This document shows positions 21,923 to 32,055 of a stretch of DNA of 64,000 nucleotides, piece by piece. Source of the DNA: Hortaea werneckii (taxonomy: Eukaryota; Ascomycota; Dothideomycetes; Mycosphaerellales; Teratosphaeriaceae); assembly GCA_037044905.1 (NCBI GenBank), contig JBAOKB010000061.1, forward strand, positions 852,752 to 916,751, written 5' to 3'. A program made the translations under genes and the position numbers. The notes beneath the pieces are model-generated. The model searched no databases, was not told the DNA's origin, and worked only from the letters and a program-made list of their open reading frames with translations. How positions within the stretch are numbered: the stretch's first letter is position 1; each line of letters starts with the position of its first letter.

Positions 21923-23284
21923 CTATAGCGGTCCAACCCACTTGCCCTCCCTTGCAAACCATCGTCCGTCCTTGAGCACACCCTGCACTTCCCTCAACTG
22001 CTTCTCATCACTTCTTATATCTCCCCCCAGCGCTACCAGATCCGCAGCCCATCCTTCTTCCAGACACCCGAATCGCCTGCCACACCACTCCCCACCACAG
22101 GCTTCCCAACCATGTAGTGTAGCTGCTACCAGCACATCTTCCAATGGGACCCCAGCCGCAAGGAACAATTCGATCTCACGAACATTCTGGCCATGAGGGA
22201 ACGCGCCAGTATCGCCTCCACAAGCCAGCTTAATCCCGCGCTCATAAGCTTCCTTGACTTGCTGTAAGACTGGGCGAACATCAATATACTGTTCGACCAC
22301 ACTGAGGGTCGGCACGAAAATCGTCCCATTGTCGAGCATAGCTTGCATCGCTTCCGACCCCTCCCAAGGCTCAAACCCATGTTCGATCGTCGTCACGCCC
22401 GCACGCGCAGCCATCGTGACAGCCTCGGCGGAACTAGCATGCGCGGCTACCGGCGCTCTCGCCATTTTCGCTTCAGCGACTATCGCATCCATCTCGTCCT
22501 GGCCGAAGAGTAACAGATTCGGGTTCCGCGTCCCCGTAATCGTATCCCCCGGCGGTGGGAACTGAATAGGCGCACACCCCAGCCAACTGGCCTCCGGCCA
22601 GCGGAGAGCGCGCTTGCGGTAATCGGCGTAGAATTTGATCACGTCTGCGCCTGCCCCTAGTCGTCTCCGGACTCCTGCTCGAACCCCTACAGGACCATCG
22701 CAGGGGTCGGAAATCCGGGGTACTTCGACGTGCCCGATGCGGTTCTCAATCCGGGTCTCGTATCCGCCTGAGCTCGCCAGCGCTTCTGTCGCGCAGAAGA
22801 TGCGCGGGCCGGGGATGATACCGCGGTTGATGGCGTCGCGCACGTGGTTGTCGGCGTCAAAGGCCCCTTCTGTTCCCAGGTCTCGGTAGGTCGTATAGCC
22901 TGCCTTTAGAGCTGCACGGCAGTGGTTGCCGGCGCGTAGTGTTCGTTCGATTAGGCTCTCGTCGCGCATTTGCGATAGGCTAGAAGTTTCGTGATAGCTG
23001 TGCAAGAAGATGTGCGTGTGTGAGTCTACCAAGCCGGGTAGGACGCACTTGCCGCGAAGGTCGATGTCGGGCTCATTGATGGTTTTGGGTAGATCTTCCT
23101 TGCGCTGATAGACTTTGGAGATGAGGCCGGTGCTGGGATCCACGACAAGGGAGGTCGAAGTGAGCCATTCTTTCTGCTGAGTATCGAAAAGTTGATCTGT
23201 GTGGATGGTGAAAGTCGAGTCTTTGCTGGTTCTCATCACCATGATTGGCTCGCGTTGCTTTGTATGCTGTGGTGATCGCTTCAA
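21923..23284 (-). CDS. Metal-dependent amidohydrolase (imidazolonepropionase/prolidase-like)
   Basis: This TIM-barrel amidohydrolase is encoded in one exon of up to 453 residues. The N-terminal beta-sandwich leads to LPGLVDSHTHIF, whose HxH binds the active-site metal. Further marks are the VIKFYADY segment (likely bridging lysine), VAAHASS and IEHGFE metal-ligand histidines, and GGDTGAFPHG with the catalytic aspartate. Related enzymes cleave dipeptides, imidazolonepropionate or carbamate mycotoxins (the ochratoxinase type), so the substrate is open. No signal peptide is visible. The first ATG is at 23284; internal ATGs at 23242 and 23236 are equally possible because the conserved part begins after them. 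It lies on the same strand as, and upstream of, the sugar-type transporter. Confidence 0.88.
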   Translation of the reverse strand: MKRSPQHTKQREPIMVMRTSKDSTFTIHTDQLFDTQQKEWLTSTSLVVDPSTGLISKVYQRKEDLPKTINEPDIDLRGKCVLPGLVDSHTHIFLHSYHETSSLSQMRDESLIERTLRAGNHCRAALKAGYTTYRDLGTEGAFDADNHVRDAINRGIIPGPRIFCATEALASSGGYETRIENRIGHVEVPRISDPCDGPVGVRAGVRRRLGAGADVIKFYADYRKRALRWPEASWLGCAPIQFPPPGDTITGTRNPNLLLFGQDEMDAIVAEAKMARAPVAAHASSAEAVTMAARAGVTTIEHGFEPWEGSEAMQAMLDNGTIFVPTLSVVEQYIDVRPVLQQVKEAYERGIKLACGGDTGAFPHGQNVREIELFLAAGVPLEDVLVAATLHGWEACGGEWCGRRFGCLEEGWAADLVALGGDIRSDEKQLREVQGVLKDGRWFAREGKWVGPL

Positions 23285-23767
23285 ATGACACAGAATGTTT
23301 TAAGAAGTCCGGACCACGGCGCATCAAGCGATGATCTTGATCCTCGTGTACGAAGGTCGGCAAAGAAAGTCGCAGGTAATGATGAGAGCAAGTTCAAGCT
23401 TACAGTGTTGCCTGATCGTCGCCGAACGCCGAAGCTTTGATAGCTCTTTGGAGCTTGTGAGTCCTAACGAGTGGAAGCTTTCCTACCTTCCTATCTTGGT
23501 AATCGGCCGGGAGCCTTGTTCGAAGCTCGATTATTAGACCGTTAATGAATTTGCATCTCATTAGTGCTGACTGAAGCATCGCATCTTCACGTTCTCCATG
23601 AAAATTACGGCTTGCAAAAGTCGACGCAAAAAAGTTCCAAATACTAGCTTGGAAGAACAAGGAGTCGTGTGTGTGGTATCTACAGGTTTCGTCAGTCGTC
23701 ATAGTGTTACAAACGGAGACAAGAGTCATTGTCCCCCTTCTCTGCCCTCTTACGCAGATCTCGCCAA
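23285..23767. other. Intergenic region
   Basis: This spacer separates the amidohydrolase start from the OMA1 3' end, both on the minus strand. I see nothing beyond an expected promoter and 3' UTR. Confidence 0.4.
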
Positions 23768-24949
23768 TCAAGTCTGCCACGCCCCCGTCGGATATCCCAT
23801 CTGCCGCCTAAACGCATCAGCATAGCCACCAATCTCCCCACAATCACTATCTTTCCGTTTATCCTGCGCCTTGGGCAACCAGTCCCTAATCTGCTCCAGC
23901 CTACTATGGCTACTCGGATGCGTGCTCAGGAACTGCGGCGGAGTGCCGTGCTCTTGCTTCTCCATAGCTGCCCATAGACCCATCGCAGCCGACGGATCAT
24001 AGCAACTCTCCGCCATCATCATCAGCCCAATATAATCCGCTTCTGACTCCTGCGCGCGTGACCCGGGAAGCTCAAAAGCAAACTTCACTAGCATTTGCCC
24101 GATTCCGGGGTCCAGCCCTAGAGCCCAGAAGAGACCTATCACGGGGAACATCACCGCGTAGCTCGAGCTCATGCGCTCGGCGGCGTGGTGCGCGACGTTG
24201 TGTGCGATCTCGTGACCTAGGACTGCGGCTAAGCCGTCTTCGCCTTTGGCCACGTCGAGTATGCCCCGGAACACGAACACTTTCCCTCCTGGGATGACGA
24301 ACGCGTTCTTCATCGGGTCGTTGATGACGTGGACTTCCCAGCCGTCTTCGTGCGCGAGTCCACTATGCGGGATCAAGCGATCTAGCACTTTCTTCACCAG
24401 TCGATGTTCGTACGTGTACTCCGGCATCAGTTTCCGTCCGAACTCTTGCATCGTTTGGCGGTACATGCTTTCTCCCAAGCTCTTTTCCCAGTTGGCGCTG
24501 ATGATGTTGAAGCGGTAGCGGTCTGAGACGGGGACTTGTTCGAGGTTGTAGACGTAGACGGTTGCGCCTACGACGGTGATGCCGGCGACCTCATAGTAGA
24601 ATGTCGGACGTGCAGCCCATCGGTAGAAGAGACCCTGGGATGTTTTGAAGGTCTGGTAGTTGAACGGTCGTCTTCGGCCATATTGCTGTTGTCTTGAGCT
24701 GTGTGAGAAAGAGCGGGTGGCCTGTTGCTGGTGTCGGAGTTGTGAGCTCGCGAAGCGATGGCGGAAGAGATTGTTGACTGATGAAAGAGTGCTGCTGCGT
24801 GATGAGCTTGACCGACTACCTTGATGTCCCTTGGTAGCTACTGTGTGATTGCTGCGCGCACGTAGAAAGCGAATAGCCTTTCCTTGCCAGGATGGAAAGA
24901 AAGCATGCCCGCGAAGAGCGCTTCCAAAACACCGTTGCCAAACAGACAT
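23768..24949 (-). CDS. OMA1: Oma1 mitochondrial inner-membrane metalloendopeptidase (M48)
   Basis: Oma1 is a stress-activated zinc protease of the mitochondrial inner membrane that cleaves misfolded membrane proteins and, in other eukaryotes, OPA1-type dynamins. The product is 393 residues in one exon. The first 100 residues are rich in Arg, Ser and Gln with almost no acidic residues, a mitochondrial presequence. One membrane segment lies near 119-135 (YEVAGITVVGATVYVYNLE). The peptidase domain has the zinc motif HEIAH at 246-250 and the third ligand in ESEADYIG (E301). The conserved FVIPGGKVFVFRGIL segment and the THPSSHSRLEQI motif are also present. Length and order match fungal Oma1. Confidence 0.95.
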   Translation of the reverse strand: MSVWQRCFGSALRGHAFFPSWQGKAIRFLRARSNHTVATKGHQGSRSSSSRSSTLSSVNNLFRHRFASSQLRHQQQATRSFSHSSRQQQYGRRRPFNYQTFKTSQGLFYRWAARPTFYYEVAGITVVGATVYVYNLEQVPVSDRYRFNIISANWEKSLGESMYRQTMQEFGRKLMPEYTYEHRLVKKVLDRLIPHSGLAHEDGWEVHVINDPMKNAFVIPGGKVFVFRGILDVAKGEDGLAAVLGHEIAHNVAHHAAERMSSSYAVMFPVIGLFWALGLDPGIGQMLVKFAFELPGSRAQESEADYIGLMMMAESCYDPSAAMGLWAAMEKQEHGTPPQFLSTHPSSHSRLEQIRDWLPKAQDKRKDSDCGEIGGYADAFRRQMGYPTGAWQT

Positions 24950-26116
24950 ATTTGCGATGGAGCACCGGGTCTTTCAGTCTTACTATCGCAGTATCATTAT
25001 GAACAGTGGCTCTGTGAGCAAGGGGTGTTGAACGGAATCTATGTATCGAAGCCGCCGGAAGCGAGTGGCGCTACGGAGCTGACAAAGAATTGCACGTGAA
25101 AGCAGGTGTGCGGATGGACATCATAATGATGCTTTACCCGACACGGAAGGCACACGGCCTGTCTTGACCGTCTGGTATTCTCAAAAGCTGTTTTGTCGCC
25201 GGAGATGCTCATCAACAGGTAAAAGGGAGAGTCTCTATGCGGCTTCGAAAGTTTGGCTGATCCGCATGGAGTACCAACTTTCACGCAGAAGCGAGCGTCA
25301 CATCCGAGCAGCTGATACTACCAACGTCCTGTATCGACGGACACGACCATGTCTCAGTCGTGAGAGAGGGAACAGATCGATACAGGATCGAAGGTTCCTT
25401 GCCAGGGCAGCTCCAGACTTTCATAGAATGTTGTACGAAGGAGCAGCGAGGTAAAGACGCCAGCACCAACGAAATATTTCACCTAAGAAGCCTCAGAATC
25501 GTCACTTCTCGGAGGACGGGATCCTGTCTCTGTAGCTGCGCATGGGATGCATGAGCCGGGCACATAGCTTGGATGCGGTCTACATATGCAACCCCAACTA
25601 TCTCAACCGACGATAACCGCGTGGGTAGAAGTTGAACCGCCTTTGCCCTCTTCATTCACGTCGTTTTTCTGGCCTTGATTCCGCATCGAGCATCAGCCTT
25701 GACAGCAAATACATTCACGACTCAAAATTGCGAGGCTGGCGTGCGCTTCATCAATGGTCACCAGGTTCTTGCTAAGATTGACGTAGGATGGTCCTGTGAG
25801 ATCCAATTTCTGAGGTCCATTGAATCATTCTGCCAGACTTTGCAACATTCATACGGAAGCGTACAATCTCTCAAGACTCGATCTTGATTCAAGAGATGAC
25901 TATAAAAATCTCAGCATGATGTGTGTGTTGTCGTTGTCTCTTAGAAGATCTCACGTCGTCGTGCCCGTCGGTAAGTTGCCGTAGATGTAGCGGAGGTGTA
26001 GCCGAGGTGAGATCGCCGAGCTCGGCTGCTTCCATTGGATGAGCGCATTACAGCCACTCTCGACTCACTTCTGGCTGCACCATCTATGCACCTCAGGCTT
26101 TGTATGTGTAGAGACA
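24950..26116. promoter_or_regulatory. Divergent spacer, OMA1 / ETF beta
   Basis: This 1.17-kb spacer separates two divergent nuclear genes for mitochondrial proteins. Short open frames occur on both strands, but none has a recognisable motif. I found no tRNA-like structure by eye. Confidence 0.4.
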
Positions 26117-26947
26117 ATGTCGGGCCTTAGAATATTAGTACCAGTCAAGCGGGTCATTGACTATGCAGTAAGTCCCAAACACCATGGTCGCTTTCATGCG
26201 AACGATCCGCAGCTAACATGGCAAAACTCATGCTAGGTCAAACCGCGGGTCAACAAGGCCCAAACGGCCGTCGAGACGAACGGAGTCAAGCACTCGATGA
26301 ACCCATTCGACGAACTGTCCATCGAAGAGGCCGTCCGACTTCGCGAGCGGAAGAAGCCGGTCGAAGACATCCTCGCCTTCTCCGCCGGCCCTGCGAAGTC
26401 TCAGGACATTCTGCGGACGGCCATGGCAATGGGAGCCGACCGCGGCCTGCACGTTGTGGAAGAGAAGACCGAGCTAGAGCCACTGGGTGTAGCAAAGATG
26501 CTCAAGAAGGTGGTCGAGGATGAGAAGAGGAACCTGGTTATTCTCGGAAAGCAAAGTATCGACGATGATGCCAACCAGACGGGGCAGATGCTTGCCGGCC
26601 TGCTCGGTTGGAGCCAAGCTACGCAAGCCTCCAAGGTGGAACTGGACGGAGAGACCGTGACTGTCACCAAGGAAGTAGATGGCGGTGTCGAGACCGTACG
26701 GGCCAAGCTGCCCATGGTCATCACGACGGACTTGCGACTGAACGAGCCGCGATATGCGAGCTTGCCGAACATCATGAAGGCCAAGAAGAAGCCGCTGGAG
26801 AAGAAGTCCCTGGCAGACTACGGTATCGATATGTCAAAGCGACTGCAGACCGTCAAGGTGGCAGAGCCGCCGGCAAGGCAGGGAGGCGGAAAGGTCGAGA
26901 ACGTAGACGGGCTGATTGGAAAACTCAAGGAGCTTGGTGCGATGTAA
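26117..26947 (+). CDS. CIR1: Electron transfer flavoprotein beta subunit
   Basis: This is the beta subunit of the mitochondrial matrix ETF, which carries electrons from acyl-CoA and other dehydrogenases to ETF-ubiquinone oxidoreductase. Exon 1 is 26117-26167 (MSGLRILVPVKRVIDYA), followed by a GTAAGT donor; exon 2 is 26237-26947 after CTAG. The protein has 253 residues, the usual length. Family marks are VKRVIDYAVKPRV at the start, SMNPFDELSIEEAVRL, the MGADRGLHV segment, and the adenine-nucleotide-binding D-x3-Q-T-G-x3-A-G-L-L-G-W motif (DDDANQTGQMLAGLLGW). The C-terminal arm ends in an alpha-subunit contact helix. The beta subunit usually lacks a cleaved presequence, which agrees with this start. 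Confidence 0.95.
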
Positions 26948-27546
26948 ATTGGTATTTGTACGATTCGCTCACGAACATGTTGGCACCTTTGGGTTTTGGT
27001 TCTGGTTGTTTCAACGCCTACCGGCGGCTTGGGAGCTAAAAGGTCCGCCGGGAGGTACCATGTTTCCGTTTGTGTCAACCTCAACTCACACCTGGAGTGG
27101 TGGTCCTGGCTTTAAAACCCCCGCCACCAGCTTTTGCTCCTCTTTCCTTCTTCTTTCCTTCTTTTTCGCACACCAACACCACTCCACGACAAGCTGCTCC
27201 TGACCACGGCCGCCGCCACCACTGACCACACACTGACATCGCTCCGCAGGAGCAGTATTTAGACTAACACTCGAGATCCCAGGGCCGGTCGCTTGCGACC
27301 AAGTGAATAGCAGACCAGAGACTCAGCGTGCGTCGCGTGAGGAACCGCCTCACCGCACAATTCACAACCATCCACCTCTGCGCTTGGAGACGACCGGGGC
27401 ATCGACCCGCTACGCGACCTTTCACATCGACTCGCATTTTTAGGCACCACAGCAACATTTCGTACGGTGGGTGAAAGGCTGACTCACAATTTCGCACCTT
27501 CCTTTCTTGTGTTTGTCCCGCATCGCTAACAAGTACACTAGTAGAG
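26948..27546. promoter_or_regulatory. Upstream region of the RING-protein gene
   Basis: This 600-base spacer between two plus-strand genes is CT-rich around 27130-27170. No TATA box or coding exon is evident; a 5' UTR intron cannot be excluded. Confidence 0.4.
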
Positions 27547-28899
27547 ATGGCAAGCGTAACTGTGGCGATGCAAGTCGATATCGAGGGGTTGAGTGCCCAG
27601 CACAAGCAGGTGTTAAGGGATGTGGAGCCTGGCGATCTGATTACATTCACTGGGCCGCTTCCGGAGCTGGAGACTGACGGCACGAGCGAGAGCGAGGGTT
27701 ACAGCGAGAGCGAGTATGCAGAGAGCGGTGATGAGGGTGCCAGTCCCTTCGAGTATAAAGACGATGGTGGCGACGAAGGTCTGAACGACAACGACCAGCA
27801 GAGCGCGATCGAGGGTGTCGGCAGCAACGATTCAGCCAGCGACGTCAACAGCGAAGAGGAGCAAAAGGAGTCCGACGAAGAGTACCCAGACTCTGCCCTC
27901 GCCGAAGAGACCGGGACTCTCCAGCAGGTCGTCAACACCATGTCTGTGTACCTCGTCAACGCCGTGGACATCGACTCCAACGCCGGCAAAATAACCGACC
28001 TCAGCCTCGTCGAGCTCCGCTACGACCCGCAGTGTGGCGACGCGCACACCTTCCAAATCATCGGCGAAGAAGTCGTCTACGCGCCCTCACCTAATTCCCA
28101 CTGCGACCACTCGGACCCGGACGTATGCGGAGCTTCAATCTCCCTCTGCGACCTCGCCCAGAACGACGCCCTGCAGGCCTACACCGTCAGCATCAACGTC
28201 GTGGACGACACCGTCCAGGCCATCTACAACACGCGTCCTTCCGTCTGCCTCGCCGACTGCGACAGTGGTTTCCTCCCCTCCATCACCGACCTGGCTACTT
28301 ACCTCCCGCCTTCTCTTTACACCTCCCCCGTCACTTCCGAGCACCGTCCCGTCTGCCCCGTCTGTATGGGCTTGCCCCTCCTGCGCGAGCAGCAGGACCT
28401 CCGCCACGCCCTACATCAGCTCATGCTACCTGACGTCATTTTCGGGCCTGCGGTCGAGTTCATCGGCCGGCTCAACCAGAGGCGTGCGCAGTTCGGATGG
28501 GACTTCTACCAATTCGACGAGAGGGAGTGGGGATTGCTGTTCGACGACATGCCGGAGGACGATGAGGAGGATGGGGATGATGGGAACGGTGGAGCAGGCT
28601 GGCAGACTTGGACCGAGGCCATGGATCCCAATGCGAATGTGCCGTTGAACCCGGCTTCGGACGCGACGATTGCTGCGCTGGAGCGCTTGACGTATCAGCA
28701 GGCTACTGCGAAGAAAGACGCCGACCAGGAGGACCACGGCGCTGAGACCTGCTACGTCTGCCAGGAGGAGTACAAGCCGGAGACGGTGGTCGTGATGCTG
28801 CCATGCGGACATTTCATGTGCGAGGGCTCCTGTACGGTCCAGTGGCTGAAGTCCTTCGCCAAGTGTCCCGTCTGTCGCAAGGAGATCTCGGCGGAGTAG
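27547..28899 (+). CDS. RING-finger protein, probable E3 ubiquitin ligase
   Basis: The 450-residue protein is encoded in one exon. The N-terminal 130 residues are strongly acidic and disordered (repeats of ESE/SESEY). The middle has several cysteines (residues 160-280, including CPVCMG at about 275). The C-terminus carries a RING: C402-x2-C405, C420-x-H422, C425, C429, C440-x2-C443. The inner spacing C-x-H-x2-C-x3-C has one more residue than the usual x2, yet the following VQWLKSFAKCPVCR pattern is typical. The protein therefore probably acts as an E2-binding ubiquitin ligase. No membrane segment is seen, so nucleus or cytosol is likely. I cannot name an orthologue. Confidence 0.85.
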   Translation: MASVTVAMQVDIEGLSAQHKQVLRDVEPGDLITFTGPLPELETDGTSESEGYSESEYAESGDEGASPFEYKDDGGDEGLNDNDQQSAIEGVGSNDSASDVNSEEEQKESDEEYPDSALAEETGTLQQVVNTMSVYLVNAVDIDSNAGKITDLSLVELRYDPQCGDAHTFQIIGEEVVYAPSPNSHCDHSDPDVCGASISLCDLAQNDALQAYTVSINVVDDTVQAIYNTRPSVCLADCDSGFLPSITDLATYLPPSLYTSPVTSEHRPVCPVCMGLPLLREQQDLRHALHQLMLPDVIFGPAVEFIGRLNQRRAQFGWDFYQFDEREWGLLFDDMPEDDEEDGDDGNGGAGWQTWTEAMDPNANVPLNPASDATIAALERLTYQQATAKKDADQEDHGAETCYVCQEEYKPETVVVMLPCGHFMCEGSCTVQWLKSFAKCPVCRKEISAE

Positions 28900-29214
28900 G
28901 AATGTGGGTGATGCTACCAAGGAGGACTGCAAGTGGTTTTGTACCTAATTAAATTGTGGGGATGCGTTCTTTCTCCGCTGTGATGAGCTTTCATTCTGCA
29001 ACTGGGAGGAGAGTTGTGCCATGGTCGAGTAGTTTTTAGCGATGAGATACCCAGGCTGTAATGAGATCACTTTGCCACGATCCCCATTCCACTTTTTCCA
29101 CTTTCGTTCGCTCATCTCGCTTTACGCGGGCTTAAGTAATGTTCGGTAGTCCGCTAATCTTTTAATAAAACCCCTTTTTATAAATACACATATATATCAA
29201 ATTAGAAGAAAAAG

Positions 29215-29325
29215 AAAAAATAAAAAATAAAAAATAAAAAATAAAAAATAAAAAATAAAAAAGGATAAAGAAATAAAGAAATAATAATATAATATAAAAG
29301 AATAAAAAAATAAAAAAGGCCTTTT
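29215..29325. repeat. AAAAAT-type simple repeat
   Basis: Tandem AAAAAT/AAAAAATA units give almost pure A/T for over 100 bases, a microsatellite-like tract in an otherwise GC-balanced region. Confidence 0.85.
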
Positions 29326-29369
29326 CTCTAATTACCTCTCCCCCTAGTCGTAACGTTCCTGTCTATTGC

Positions 29370-29525
29370 GGAAGGACTTCACAGTCCCCATTGTTACGGT
29401 TTTTCTTCAGGAGAGACCAACGAATTCTCCTACCTCCGAAAAGACCTGGAAGGACTTTACACTCCCCGTTCTCACAATTTTTCTTAGGGGAGACCAGAGA
29501 ATTCTCCCACCACCGAAAAAGACCA
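29370..29525. repeat. Two imperfect 78-base tandem copies
   Basis: The block starting GGAAGGACTTCACAGTCCCC at 29370 recurs from 29448 as GGAAGGACTTTACACTCCCC. Both continue through a T-rich run, GGAGACCA, GAATTCTCC and ACCGAAAA-like elements. The copies differ mainly by transitions. Neither copy belongs to a recognised gene. Confidence 0.75.
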
Positions 29526-30010
29526 CCTTACGAGCTCTCAGAAGATCAAACCAAGTCGGATGTCCAGGTAGATATACATGGGCATAAAAAGACGTGAGAT
29601 CTGTCAGGGAGGAAAAGAGTGAGAGAAAAGAGTGAGAGAAAACAGTGAGAAAAAAATCTAAAAGTACATCATCAAAAAGTACATAATCGTGTGAAGGGGT
29701 ACAGAAGGTGTGGTTATGTTAAGAAGTAAAAGAAGTTTTACGACATGCGCAGGTTAGATGTCGGCTTGTTGGAAATCTTGTTATTGCTTTGTCTTTTCCT
29801 TTTGTCATTGATTGTGTTTGCTGTGAAATCCATTTTTCTCCCCATCTTCCCCCGTCTCCCTTCGCAAAAACACTTTCCTTTTTCGAAAAGCTCAGTAGCA
29901 CTACAACAGATAGGAGTCGTATATGCTCTCTGAAGAAAGTTTCCGGATACGTTTGAGGATCAGTTTGGATATAAGCAATTGTCGGAAGGTGGGTTCATTG
30001 TGTCCAGCGC

Positions 30011-31248
30011 TTAAGCAGCGGTGGCAGTGTTGACGGAGGCGCTGCCCTCGGCGGTGCTTGGCTGAGCGTCGGTCTCAGCGCCGCCCTCGAGCGGCGCGTT
30101 CGGGTCCTCGTCCTCCTTGCCTGGGGTGTCGATCGCGACCTTGACGGCGATCTCGCGACCCTCGATCTCCTTGCCGTTCATCTCCGCGCACGCCTTCTGC
30201 TGCAGCTCCTCGCTATTGAGCGTCACGAAGCCGAAGCCACGGCCCTTGCGCGGCTCGTTGCGGGCCTGAAGCTTGCGGATCATGAACTTGGGAATCGGGC
30301 GGAGGGCGATCTTGGCGTTGGCCGGGCTGTAAGCGGCGAAAATCTCGAGCAGCTTGTCCTCGCGGAGGTCGTAGGGGAGGTTGGCGACCATGATCTTGGT
30401 CTTGCTAGCGACACCGTCCTCCGGTGGGCCGCGCTGCTTACGGGGCTGGTTGGCCTTGGACTTGCCAGTCTTCTTGGCGTCGGCCTCGATGGTGCCTTCG
30501 GTGCCGGCCGGAGCGGTAATAGCCTCGTTGGTGGTGCTGGTCAGGGGAGCAGCCTGGCCAGGGACGTTGGTCGGGCCATCACCGTTGGTGGTAGCCTCGG
30601 CGGCAGCCTCGCCGTTGGCCTCACCCTCCTTGGCCTTCTTGTTGCGGTTCTGGTTGCGGGCAGCACGGCCACCACGGCCACGGCCGCGGCCACGGGTGGA
30701 TTGGCGGCGACGCGGCTTGCCTTCCTGGCCCTCCTGGCCTTCAGCAGCCGGCTCGGGCTTGCGGGCGAGCTGAACAGAGACCTTGCGGTCAAGGATGCTC
30801 TTGCCGTTGAGCTCGCTGATAGCGCGCTCGGCCTCGGAAGGCGTCGACACATCGACGAAGGCGTAACCCACAGGGCGAGTGGTACGTGGGTTGGTCGGGA
30901 TGGAGGTAGTCTCACTGTGGCAGGCACGAAAGTCAGCGCATGCCCATTTTCTCGATGACTATCATTCGCCGCCACGTGCGGCATCGAGTATCCTCTTCTC
31001 ATTTCACAGGACGCAACTTACACAAGATAGTCCTTGAAGAACTCCTTCAACTCTCCCTCAGTGGTCGCGTACGCGAGGTTTCCAATGTACAGTCTGCGAC
31101 CCTCAGCAGCGCTGGCGATGACAGCCTCGTTCTGGGCGGCGTTGATGGGCTTGTCACCGCCGGCACCAACGGCAGCGCCTTCGGCAGTGTTGGTGGGCTC
31201 GGTGAGGGTGGTGTTGGCCATTTGGCTAGTGGCAGCGTCGACGGACAT
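30011..31248 (-). CDS. Two-RRM RNA-binding protein with an RG-rich linker
   Basis: Exon 1 is 31248-31022 and exon 2 is 30914-30011; the GTAAGT donor and CACAG acceptor interrupt the first RRM and restore KDYLVETTSIP. The product is 376 residues. RRM1 (about 50-130) has RNP2 LYIGNLAY and RNP1 VGYAFVDV. A basic linker with RGRGRGRGG follows, then an Ala/Thr/Gly-rich acidic stretch. RRM2 (about 245-335) has RNP2 IMVANLPY and RNP1 GRGFGFVTL. The C-terminal tail is acidic. The protein is a nuclear or nucleolar-type RNA-binding protein resembling fungal RNP24-like factors; that comparison is inference. Upstream in-frame ATGs exist (to 31527), but the intervening sequence is low-complexity and interrupted by splice-like sites, so 31248 is preferred. 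Confidence 0.88.
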
Positions 31249-32055
31249 GGTGGCGGTCTGTTTGGTGGTGGTTGATGACACGGGGGAGTTTGGGTGGTGT
31301 CGCGTGGACGATTCCGTGTGTATGGATTGAGGAAACGGTGGATGTGAGACCGTCGGTTGCTGGGAAACCGCTTGTCGAGCTGTAGGGAAGAGAAAGAGAC
31401 ACGGGTCAGCCGCTATTGTCACATGATGGTGGTGATGGTGGTAGTGAATGGGGAAATGCGGCGGGCTAATCAAATTTGAATCAAATGGGGATGGATGAGG
31501 CAGTGGGAGAGTGGGAGAGTGGGACATACGAAGAGTTGGTGGTGGCTAGCTTCGTGGCCTGTGGAAAGGTGGTGACTTGACGGAGAATTGCGTGTGACAG
31601 TCAGTCGTAAACTTGGATTGATGGGGGAAAGACAGCGAGAAAGGAGGAAGTCGTCGCAGTTGGCCCGTAGCAGAAATCCAGCTGCAGCTGCCTCAGGTGC
31701 TCCTCCCTGCCAAGCAAGCAGACGCAGGAGGCAGGGCGCAGGGTCCGGAATCGCCGCCTGTCATTCGTTCGGTCACCGCCGCCACTAGTCTTCTGCCCGG
31801 GAAGGCAGCAGGCACGCGTTCCGGCTGCCGACCGAGAAAAAGTAGTGAACGATGATGTTACTACACCAATACAGGAAGACCTTATCTAATCTGGTTTCTT
31901 GTATGACTGCGCGCTAAGTTCTATTCACGTCTCTATTCGTGCTCTACGTCTGGCAACCGCTTATCGATTAGGCTCATGTCCCTATCATCGTATAAACTTC
32001 CATTCGCCGTGATCAATGGAAAGGGCAGGCCCTGAGTCAACCAACGGCAATCACC
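31249..32055. promoter_or_regulatory. Divergent spacer, RRM gene / TAH18
   Basis: This 0.8-kb divergent spacer has a CAC/GTG-rich patch (31420-31445) and a GTGGGAGA triplet repeat (31501-31525). A 5' UTR intron of the RRM gene is possible here. No other feature was seen. Confidence 0.45.

Larger units (their letters stand above)
28900..30010. other. AT-rich intergenic block
   Basis: This 1.1-kb spacer lies between the convergent 3' ends of the RING gene (+) and the RRM gene (-). A very AT-rich track at 29160-29325 contains tandem AAAAAT units. The two 78-base tandem copies at 29370-29525 are listed separately. A short GTGAGAGAAAA repeat occurs at about 29617-29655. No gene is visible. Confidence 0.6.
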
